Below are positions 55,096-64,000 of a DNA stretch of 64,000 bases, one piece after another. The position numbers and the translations under genes were made by a program. The stretch is from Mactromeris polynyma (lineage: Eukaryota; Mollusca; Bivalvia; Venerida; Mactridae). The DNA is taken from positions 806,001-870,000 of the forward strand of contig JASFXZ010000004.1 in the NCBI GenBank assembly GCA_032209605.1. The letters are read 5' to 3'. Numbering within the stretch: the first letter of the stretch is position 1; the number at the start of each line of letters is the position of its first letter. Below the pieces are notes generated by a model that saw only the letters and a program-made list of their open reading frames with translations, was not told the DNA's origin and made no database searches.

Positions 55096-57046
55096 AATGA
55101 AAAATATATTTTGTCAAAAATCTTGATGAAAAGTTATTGATGGCAGAGTTTTCCGATAACTATAAGGGAAGATCACTGCGTCGGAAATTTATCAGGTAGA
55201 TATGAACAGCCCTCGTTATCGCGCTATTTCTATGGACATAAGAAGACTAGCTGTCTCACGTGGGACCACTATATCTATATTATTGAGAATATACCAAATT
55301 CTATTAAAATAAACAGATATGACATATTTCTGATCTGTGAAATGCATTCCATGCTGTGCATAACGACTGTATTTTATTTTAAAAATGTACAAAATACACT
55401 GAATCAACAATATGAATGACTAAGTGTAAATGTATCGGTGTCTCAAATGCAAGTTATAGAAAAGAAACTGATGAAAGCTTATCCGAATGAGACCTTCATG
55501 TAGTACAATGTACAAACGTGTACAAGTAAAATCGTAAGTTAAAACACCGTTTGCTGTTATTGTGTTTGCGAGTACAACCCTTATTACCGACCAAGTAAAA
55601 TATAACTCTTAACAGTATTGTTACGTCGGTAACTCTTTTAAGTTTGACAACAATTGAAATGCTACTGTGATGTGGTTTAGAAACAAGTATTTGTGTAAGG
55701 ATCGTTAAATGTAATACATATGTTTACAAATTTATTAATTGTGTTCCATAGTCCATAGCATGTCTACTAGTTCAGACCCAGAAAAACAAGTTAATAATAT
55801 AATGACGGTATTTCTTACATTTTCTATCTCTAATGATGAAATGCTTTCAAATGACACCATGCTTTTATCAGATTACGATGCATCCTACGAATGAATGTTA
55901 TACCCTAATATATACTTGAGCATTATCTTAACAAACAAATTGAGCAAGTACATGTACTATTACTTTTATTAAATAATCATAGTTATGTCGAAAATATTTG
56001 TCATTAGCTAGCTATATGCATGGAGGAAGAAACACACAAGTTCTACCACAGTGTACTGTAGGAACGTACTATTGTATCCACCCAACTTTGCTAACCAACA
56101 CTGAAGTGCGTTGCTTATGTACACTATTAACGCACTTGAATGTTATGTGTTGAAATAGTCTAAACTCTATTTCTGACATACATACACGATTACAGCCGAA
56201 ACTCTATAATCCGGGAACTCTCCAGTCCGGAAACTTCCTCTAACTGGACAACTGGACAATGTTCTCGTTCCCGTTTTTGTTCCTCCAATACTACACATGA
56301 ACACAATTCCCACAGCCCGGATCCTCCCTACTCCGAAAACAAGAATGAATGTTTCGGTCCGGATGGTTTTCTTACACGTAAAATAAAGCTCCAAAAAACG
56401 AACGATAATTTTCCGCAAAAAAACGTCAAAGAGTACAATGACTGAGAATTGAAATACATTATAATACTTTTAATTGCCTCGGAGTGCATACCATTAGACG
56501 TTATCATCGTATACATTCCATTTTTATGGGAACAATGTAAGAACGGGTACGAGGTGTACTAATTATGTAAACCAGCCTTCAAAAACAATTGGATAGATAA
56601 TGTTGTGAAAACATGCGGTGGTCACTGTTTAGCGATTGATGATCCGAGACAATTAAGGGATCAGTAGTTATACTTATTAAAAAGTGGTATGGCTGTGAAT
56701 ACAGAAAAATGGCAAATTTGGTACACAATCACAATTCAAAATGTATTCATGATAGAAAATACCGGAGTCGTGTATTTGCGGTTTTGGGAAACATATCCGG
56801 AACGTGACCAATCTGTGTTGTATAGCACATCTGCATTAAGGCATTTACCACCGATTTTTTGCGTGTGTTCGACTGAGTACGCTTTATTCGGACTTATGTC
56901 GTCAGTCCGAGCCTACGAGATTTCACTGCATATTGTAACAAAACGACTTTAAATGCTGCATATCTACCTTTACAATCATCATACATGCTCATAATACATA
57001 TTACCGCAGCCTGTTTCAACCTGTTTAACGATAGATAGTATATACA
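55096..57046. other. Block Y, copy 2: non-coding
   Basis: Copy of 42854-44800; no gene seen. It ends at the duplication edge AGTATATACA. Confidence 0.5.
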
Positions 57047-57569
57047 TGCAACACCCTTACTAACATGCCTTGACGCGGACTGGTTAACATTTCGATAAGG
57101 GGTACGTTACCTTACCGAAATCCACTCAATTTCGGTGAATGTACCGAAATCCATTTTGGATCTGGAGTGACTAGTATTCGTTACATCCCTTTTTTTATGT
57201 TGCAAAAACTGAAGTATGTTAACACGCACAATGACGTTGAGGTTCATCTATGACAGCGATATGTTAAAATGCTAAAATTACAAACAAAACTACTTTTAAA
57301 AATACACTGTGATGAAACATATATTAACGATCGTAATTGCTGTTTTATGTTTAAAGGTTTTTAGCGATGTATACCCGCTAATCACAGAAAATAAGGTGTC
57401 TATATGATTTGAAATTTAATGGAGACGGAGAATTACCATGGTTGTTTTTTTAAGCCAACACAAATATATTATAATCGTGGCGGCTACATGGTGTCCGAAG
57501 ACCTATTGTAAATATGGCATGAGATATTTAGATATAGCAAAGGCATATGAAACAACATTGGTATCTTCA
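57047..57569. other. Right flank of the duplication
   Basis: Unique DNA with no gene recognised. Confidence 0.4.
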
Positions 57570-57720
57570 TTTGATAGTGAAACCAAACAAATGATGAAGA
57601 TAAAGACTGTGGATCACTCGCCTTACTCTCCTGATTTGGCGCCTATGTTCCCTGCTTAAGAAGCTGCACGTTGTGGCAAACGAATGGGACTCGATAGTGG
57701 AAATTCAAAACATTCTGACA
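57570..57720 (+). pseudogene. mariner transposase remnant
   Basis: Reads FDSETKQMMK and, soon after, VDHSPYSPDLAP. ETKQ and PYSPDLAP are both standard parts of mariner transposases but normally lie over 100 residues apart, so an internal deletion has joined them. The frame then stops. No ends were found. Confidence 0.55.
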
Positions 57721-58297
57721 CAGACGAGTGGAATGTTTCAAATACAAAGGTGATTATTTTGAGATGTGATATTGAAGTAAGGTAACTTGAGAATGATATG
57801 GCATCTATTAATTAAGCGTATTTTGACGTTGATCCGGTAACACTTTGCATACATTACTAAAATGACGTTTACATTTCAAGTTTTGAATTAACATTGGTAT
57901 ATTTGATTGTACATGTTGTCCAATCATATATCTGAGTATTTTGTTGAAAGTACTGACCCAGTTTTACAGAAGCTACCATATTGCGACTTTAATATATCTA
58001 TAATTCACTGACCCCAGAGGATTTGGATAATACATGTCCTGCATTATATCCAATACTCTCGAACAAAGTCGTATGGTATCGCATTATTAATTAAAGTACC
58101 GTAGCCTACCATTTTATGGCGTATTGTGTCGCATCCCTTGATACGATATCCTAATAATATCGCACAATATGTGTCCTTATATTTATCATGTCCATGTACT
58201 ATCGCTTATAATCGTAATGTACAATACCATCCAGAATTTAGTCGTCCATGGGTATTTAGATAATGTACGTCAGTGCATAGGAGATAGACAAGGTAGT
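57721..58297. other. Non-coding stretch
   Basis: Nothing recognised. It ends at a short (GTTT)n run that is the tail of the LINE fragment on the other strand. Confidence 0.4.
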
Positions 58298-58868
58298 TTG
58301 TTTGTTTGTTTGTTTGTTTATTTCAATATTGATAGCATGGTAACAATAACATCATAACAATACAGTATTAACATTTAACAGCAAGGTTAAAAGATAATAA
58401 GTGTCATGAAGTATGCATAAGTAATGAACCATGTCAGTTACATCAATATCAGGGATAACACAAAGAAGGGAATGAATCCCTTATTTCCATTGTGGTCCCC
58501 GGTAGTGATGTTCTGACATAGAGAGGCATGAAACATGATTTTAGTAAAAAATAAATATTTAAATTAAGATACTAGTCATTATACAAAGCTTGTTATTTAC
58601 CATGAAATCATGAAATACATAAGAAAATGAAAACATTGCACTGAAAGGTTTGACACTAAAGGTAGATTTCAACATGTGTAAATTAATGTTTTAAAAAAAG
58701 ATCCTTCACAGCACTTTTAAAAACACTAAGGCTGGACAGATTCCTTATTTGAGATGGTAGTATATTCCATAGCTTGCAACCTAAAAAGGAAAATGACTTC
58801 AGACCAAAGCCTTTGACCCTAGGCAGCATAAAAGACCCACTGTCACTAGACCTTGTTCTTACCTCAAA
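58298..58868 (-). mobile_element. 5'-truncated LINE (C-terminus of RT, 3' UTR, AAAC tail)
   Basis: On the minus strand a frame from 58868 to the stop at 58683 reads FEVRTRSS, LKSFSFLGCKLWNILPSQIR and SVFKSAVKDLF. This is the typical C-terminal end of CR1/Jockey-type LINE reverse transcriptases (WNxLP, FK motif). A 3' UTR of about 370 bp and a tail of (AAAC)n at plus 58298-58320 follow, with an AATAAA just before it. The rest of the element is missing, as usual for LINE insertions. It starts 26 bp after the stop codon of the NACHT gene and points the same way. Confidence 0.75.
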
Positions 58869-58893
58869 TGTTCACAGAAACAAAAGCAAACAT

Positions 58894-61550
58894 TCACTGA
58901 CAACTTCTTGTGTCAAAGTCTAACCATGTATCACCTTTAAGTGTGATGTTTACTGTAGGTATTGAAGTAAGATACTCAGACATATAATCCACCGACTCCT
59001 GGTATGACTGTACTCTGCGAGTTTCTCCATCAACTGATGTAATGTTACATCTAAATAACTGAACTTCTATCAAAGAGTTATTGTTTACAAAACTTTTAAT
59101 GAAACAATGAAAACATTGACGACTCATTTTGACACCATCCAGGTATATCTCCACTTGTGTTACATCAGGATGTAGTTGTAAGAAAACGTCATCACGTAAC
59201 TTCATGTACTGCAGAGTTAGTACTTTGATATATGGAAGAGTTTTCACTGTACATATACAGGTTTTCAGTGTATTGTAATCTAACCTGTGAGATCCATAGA
59301 TAACAAGATATTCAAGTTGTGAATACTTAATACAGTTAAATACATCAATATAACAACTAACAATCCTCTCAGATAATGGACACAATGTGATGGACTTTAA
59401 ACTATAATTGTTTACATTATTACATAAAATATTAACATTCCACAGACATATTGACGTGAGTTTTGTATGATGTGGAAGATTAAGAGTCAATGTACAGTCA
59501 CTATCATCATCCTGGTGATTATCACAATACACAGAGGCTAATTTTATATTTTCAATGAGAACATTGTCAGACAGGAATTTCACCAGATTATGTAAACTGT
59601 TATGCTGCATTTTAACACTAGACAGAGACAATGACGTCAGATGTTGGAGACTTCTCACAGGTATTTCTTGTATCAATGTACAACCATATATGTCACCTCC
59701 AATACCAACAGTGTGTAGTGTGGATTGATTCTGTAACATGCACTCAGTGAACTTTACATAATCACCAGACAACACGTCACCAACATGTAAAAATTGTAGA
59801 TTTTGGATCTGATCGAACTCATCATAATATTTACCTTCATTTGAATGTATTGATTTAACACATGTTGTATTTAACAATACAACTTGTTTCAAATGGTCAA
59901 CATTAGATTTGACATTATGGACAGAACTATAATCATCACAAATAAAATCTTCATCTTCATCATAAAACATGAAATCTTCAAGCTTAAATGAAATGTTTGG
60001 GTCATTAGATCCACAAACTTGCTTGAAACAGTTTATAACCATAGTCTGTAGTGACTCGATTTGCTTACTGTAAGAAACCCAGTCATAATGAAATATGGCA
60101 TTTGTTCTGCACAAACTTAAATCATCTGATATTGTTTGATACATTTTCTCAAACAAACACTTACTTTTGTGAATAGAAAGTCCAACAAAAAAGACGAAAA
60201 AATTCTCAAATTGCACTACATCATTTATAGTTGTCCATTTCTGAACAACATTATCAAATACGTTATCAAAGTCAAATGAAGATACAAACAATGCAGCGAA
60301 AAATTCAAGATACGTCTTATGTAAGTAAGACAATTTTTGTTCTCGTTTTCCAAATCGACCAATTACTTTGCTTTTTGATAAGATGCCAAACTTGCACAAG
60401 AAATCAATTTCATTGGCAGAAACACAATAAGGTTCTGATTCCAATTGTTCTGTAGTAAATACTAACTCTGACACACATTTGTCTTGTTGGAACAATAAAT
60501 TAAATGATAGTAAACATATTTTCTTCAACAATGAAATATGCTTTTTGAAATAAAAAAGCTCTGACAGAGAATCAGGAAATTGTAGTTTACTTTCTGCTGA
60601 AGATGGCAACTCAATACCTTTTCTCTTTTCAGCCCTTTTAATGAGCATATCTACAATGTTACTATATATGAGTGCTCTAGACATGTCAGTCAGTTTATGG
60701 TCACACCATACTGCTACCAAATGAGAAGTTATGATTGGTATACGTAATTGTCCTTGAAGTCCACACTCCATGACATCTCTGATAAAATCAATTGGCTCTT
60801 TGTTGTCCGCATTTGCCCTATTCATATGATTCAATATTTCTCTAACATAACATTCTGCTGAACTTTCCTTGATACCTGTAATCTGTACTTGACGATCAAG
60901 ATCTTTGGGTGACAACCTTTCATTCTCGATTTTGTACGGTCTGCATGTCGTAACAAATGAACATTTATCCGATAATAATGTGTTGATATTTATTTTTCCA
61001 CTCTCTGCTGGTGTCCATTCGTCTAAAGCATCCATAATGATGATACACTTATTGTTCCTAAGAATATTTTCAACACATTCATATATTTCCTTATTCTTAA
61101 GATCATTTTCATTGCAGAACGATTGTTCAATGATCATGGTTACAACATCTTTCCTGCGTGTATCTCGAAGTGATAGGTAGAACACAAAGTCAAAGTTGGC
61201 CATGAAATCAATGTCATTCTGAACACTTTCATCTCCCACACTTTCCCCACATTGAGATTTACACCAAAGGAATGCCATACGCTTGCAAAAAGAAGTTTTA
61301 CCAACACCAGCATCACCAGTAATATATATTTTTCTGAAAGTACGGTCATCTTTACAAAATATTTCTTTGTAAGATGAAATAGAATAGTTTTCATCTTTTT
61401 GCTGCGTTCTGTGATAAGGTACATGATACAGAGATGGAGGTTTATAGATAGATAAAATGTCCACCTCATCTTCATCTTCATCACACAATGGTGACACTGG
61501 CAATGTGCAACATTCTTCCTTGTAAATCTTCACCAGACGATTTCTGAGAT
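58894..61550 (-). CDS. NACHT-domain receptor-like gene, main exon (NACHT plus leucine-rich part)
   Basis: The exon starts after an acceptor (AATCTTCAG, plus 61551) in phase 1 and runs 885 codons to a stop at 58894. Near residue 73 (counting from the GTG at 61533) is the Walker A loop GDAGVGKTS. Walker B is CIIIMDALDEW at 163-173, and VTTCRPYK at 194-201 is the sensor. KTYLEFFAALF near residue 405 marks the end of the NACHT helical part. The C-terminal half has leucine-rich, LRR-like stretches (LTSLSLSSVKM, LHNLVKFL). NACHT-LRR proteins are cytosolic sensors that oligomerise with ATP. There is no ATG at the exon start: the gene begins upstream and is joined in phase to the coiled-coil exon at 62914-63424. 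No stop or shift interrupts the exon. Confidence 0.9.
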
Positions 61551-62913
61551 CTGAAGATTATGAAATATAATGCGTAATAAATTACTATTACACCGGGCAT
61601 ACTGAACATTGGCCTTCTTGCATTGAACGGAGAAATTCAATCGGTTTAGAGTCCAACATGACTGCACAGAATAATGTCCGCAAACACAAAATAACCTTAC
61701 TTAAATACCATCTCAATAATAAGACCATCTTAAAATTTGGAACACTATTCTCAAATCCATGTTTACTATTTTGCTCTTTATACAACCTCAATATTAAGAT
61801 CATGTCCCAAGGGTGGTCGCATCCCTGAGGTTTTACTGTACATCTTCTCTTTGAAAACTCCGCAAATGTGGATCCCGCAGAAAAAGCAGGAACTAAATGA
61901 TACACAGTTTTCAAAATGGTGTGTTTTCATTTAAATTCACAAGCCATTTCATAACTTGATCCCCAAGGGCAACATGTCGAGCCCACCAATTGTCAAGAGA
62001 TTCAGATAATACGGTTATATAATGCTATACAGTGCATATAATATATATTACACACTGTTTTAAGTGATATTGACCTATGAGCCAAATATATGTACTGGTA
62101 GGGTTCGAGTCTTGCACGTCCCATCATGTCACCATGGTGAACATTTGTGCCAAGAAATTTATAAATCTCACAATAAATGACACTGTGATATTCCGGACAA
62201 GATATTTTTGACTAATCTTTTGGATGTTTGACCTCCATGTGTGGCCTTCACCTTTGAGCTGCGGACATGAGTCATGTGCGCAACACGCCATCTCATCATC
62301 GTGAACATTTGTGCCAAGTAATTTGAAAATCACCAAATAAATGACGATGTAATATTCCAGACGAGATATATTTGACTCATAATTTTGATGTTTGACCTCC
62401 AAGTGTGACATTGAACTTTGTGTCACGGACATGGGTCTTGTATGTGACACGCTAGCAGTCATGTTGTACATTTGTGCCAATTAATTTGAAAATCCCTCAA
62501 AAAATGACAGTGTAATGGTCCTGACATGACGTTTAAGACCCATAATGACGTTTGACATCTTATTGTGACCTTGACCTTTGAATTACAGACATGGTCCGTC
62601 TCATCATGTGTGCCAAGTCGTTTGAAAATCCTCCAATAAGTGACAGGGAAATGGTCCGGACAAAGAAAATCCGGACGGACGGACGCACGCCCACATCGGA
62701 CCGCCATTGGGGCGACTATGTTGCAAGCGTGCTCGACAAAAGTATTAGTTTCGACATTTATATATGAGCTAAATGACATAGACATCATTTTAGCAGTTCA
62801 AACTTGTACGACCATAACCATTTTTCAGCAATCAACTCTTCTTCTATAATCATTAACACCTGATATAAAAGTTAAATGCTTCATAGATTTATAAATATTA
62901 GACCATTGTGTAC
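61551..62913 (-). other. Intron of the NACHT gene
   Basis: 1363 bp from a donor G|GTACAC (plus 62913) to TTCAG (plus 61551). Its upstream half holds the 163-bp repeats. The open frame at 61588-61914 has no domain and lies within the intron. Confidence 0.65.
62040..62760 (+). repeat. 163-bp tandem repeats within the NACHT intron
   Basis: ACATTTGTGCCAA occurs at 62141, 62305 and 62468 (steps of 164 and 163 bp), then about 140 bp further on in a shortened unit. Each unit contains AAATGACA, a GGTCCGGACA-like or ATTCCGGACA-like word, and GACCTTTGA. The array ends in GGACGGACGGACGCACG. This is the same family as 22860-23140, in the other orientation. Confidence 0.85.
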
Positions 62914-63424
62914 CTGACTCATTTATGTCCAATCTTTTGCATTTACAATCAAGAGGATTCTGTTCTATATTTTGTCTCTTTGATCCTTGTTGTGTGTTGC
63001 TGATTTTTTGCATTTGTTCTGCTAGTTCTCTTTGACGTTTTTCAACATTCTCCAGGTTTTTCTTCATATCAGGCAGATCTTTTAATTTAATCAGATCATG
63101 TTTCATTTTAGTCTGGCCATCTTTTAGTTCATTTAAGTTGGACAGACCCTGAATGATTTTGTCCTGACCAACTTTTATTTCGGACTGACCATCTTTTATA
63201 TCGGACTGACACCGACTGATTTCGGACTGACCACGTTTTAATTCAGACTGACCAAGTTGTATCTCTTCAATGCCACGATCACATATATGATCCATATCAG
63301 TACATGCTTTAATTGTCTGATCATGTCGTCTTTTTAATTCTTCGTCAATGTCCATACTCTTTGCATCATTAATCAATGAATAGATATTAGGAATTCCACA
63401 CACAGAGTTCAGTCTAATCAGAAT
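62914..63424 (-). CDS. NACHT gene, upstream exon with heptad-repeat coiled coil
   Basis: A 511-bp exon: acceptor TTTGCAG (plus 63425), entry phase 0, donor phase 1, which matches the phase 1 entry of the NACHT exon; the joined codon is GAT. The first 55 residues (LIRLNSVCGIPNIYSLIND, then IDEELKRRHDQ) could be the end of a HEPN/DZIP3-like or other N-terminal domain, a guess. At 63128-63253 six heptads follow one another (GQSELKR, GQSEISR, CQSDIKD, GQSEIKV, GQDKIIQ, GLSNLNE). A longer coiled coil continues to EQMQKISNTQQ. It probably mediates oligomer formation. Earlier exons lie outside the window. Confidence 0.8.
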
Positions 63425-63766
63425 CTGCAAACAAATATTGATCCGTTATAAGTTTTTATCTCTTAAATAATCAACTCCAGATGTCAGCTAAAACGAGTAC
63501 ATGTGTAAATATTACATATCATGTTTTTACATGATAACAAAAGATGAAATCATAACTATTCTAACAGCATTTATACACAGTATGACACTTTCAGTCAGGG
63601 TTACGGCTTTTGTTCAACAACTGTTTATTTAAATGATGACCTAATCAGTGTCCATGGAATAATTTACCAACCATTACGAATTTACCCTTCTACAAGCAGC
63701 TAACAACTGCCTTACGTAAATCAATCTAATGGTGGAGGACAAGGACTACAACCAAATGTAACAAAG
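63425..63766 (-). other. Upstream intron of the NACHT gene
   Basis: No exon recognised. It begins at the acceptor of the coiled-coil exon. Confidence 0.45.
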
Positions 63767-64000
63767 GTGACAGCCTAGTCTGTGTATCAAACTTGGACCT
63801 CCAGGGCAACAGCCTAGCCTGTCAGCCTAGCCTATGTATCAAATCTGGACCTGCCAGGTGACAAGCCCAGTCCGTGTATCAAACATGGACCTCCCAGGTG
63901 ATAGCCCAGCCTGTGTATCAAACATGGACATCCCATGTGACAGCCAAGCCTGTGTATCAAATCTGGACCTCACAGTTGACAGCCCAGCCAGTGTATCAAA
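63767..64000. repeat. 39-bp minisatellite at the window edge
   Basis: GTGTATCAAA recurs at about 63782, 63834, 63874, 63913, 63952 and 63991, with exact 39-bp steps in the last units. The unit also has GGACCTCCCAG and GACAGCCCAGCC. It runs off the window. The period is 13 codons, but frames were not convincing as protein. Confidence 0.9.

Larger units (their letters stand above)
44803..57046. repeat. Tandem duplication unit, copy 2 (uninterrupted, 12.2 kb)
   Basis: Direct copy of 25266-44802 without the Ngaro element. The junction with copy 1 reads AGTATA-TACA-CTTACGG: the end of block Y runs straight into the Tc1 end. At the far end the same block Y sequence runs into unrelated DNA (AGTATA-TACA-TGCAAC). 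The four bases TACA are common to the left edge, the right edge and the junction. Confidence 0.95.

Noticed and set aside
61588..61914. A 108-residue minus-strand frame before the NACHT exon
   Set aside because: It lies in the intron defined by phase-matched splice sites and shows no domain.

Overview
The window looks like AT-rich genomic DNA of a lophotrochozoan animal, most likely a bivalve mollusc. The clues are spliced genes with GT/AG introns, eight-cysteine MEGF/SREC-type EGF exons, a coiled-coil-NACHT receptor gene, bivalve-like 163-bp repeats, and many Metazoan transposons. Species cannot be read from the sequence. Nothing bacterial is present.

Layout. 1-5.2 kb: four phase 1-1 EGF exons (+) of a receptor-like gene, two of them created by duplication of an exon with its intron. 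5.6-9.5 kb: a palindromic repeat patch, a tRNA-derived SINE, a broken THAP/DDE transposase (+) and, facing it, a two-exon gene (-) joining part of a HARBI1-type transposase to a YqaJ-type nuclease. 9.8-20.4 kb: a nearly complete Ty3/Gypsy-type element (-) with two almost identical LTRs, gag, a protease in the gag frame behind one UGA, RT-RNase H-integrase with a chromodomain-like tail, a broken baculovirus-F-like env, and an extra ORF with a RING-like zinc cluster. 21-25 kb: a dead Tc1 relic, trinucleotide arrays and a 163-bp-type repeat.

25.3-57.0 kb: a recent tandem duplication. The unit is about 12.2 kb. It starts exactly at the 5' end of a Tc1 element and carries exons that look like a small membrane receptor or adaptor: a signal-peptide exon, a short hydrophobic exon and a terminal exon with an ITAM-like motif. 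The first copy was later split by a 7.3-kb Ngaro-type tyrosine-recombinase retrotransposon (gag, RT-RNase H, YR, SGNH hydrolase; split direct repeats A1...B1-A2...B2). The second copy keeps the empty site, so the exact insertion footprint can be read.

57-64 kb: a mariner remnant, a 5'-truncated LINE tail, and a minus-strand NACHT gene. An exon of perfect heptads joins in phase to a 2.66-kb NACHT plus leucine-rich exon. The intron between them carries 163-bp repeats, and a 39-bp minisatellite closes the window.

Order of events inferred from nesting: Tc1 insertion, then tandem duplication, then Ngaro insertion. The genes do not form one pathway. The host content is two immune-type receptor loci (an EGF/ITAM-like one and a NACHT one) in a transposon-rich setting.
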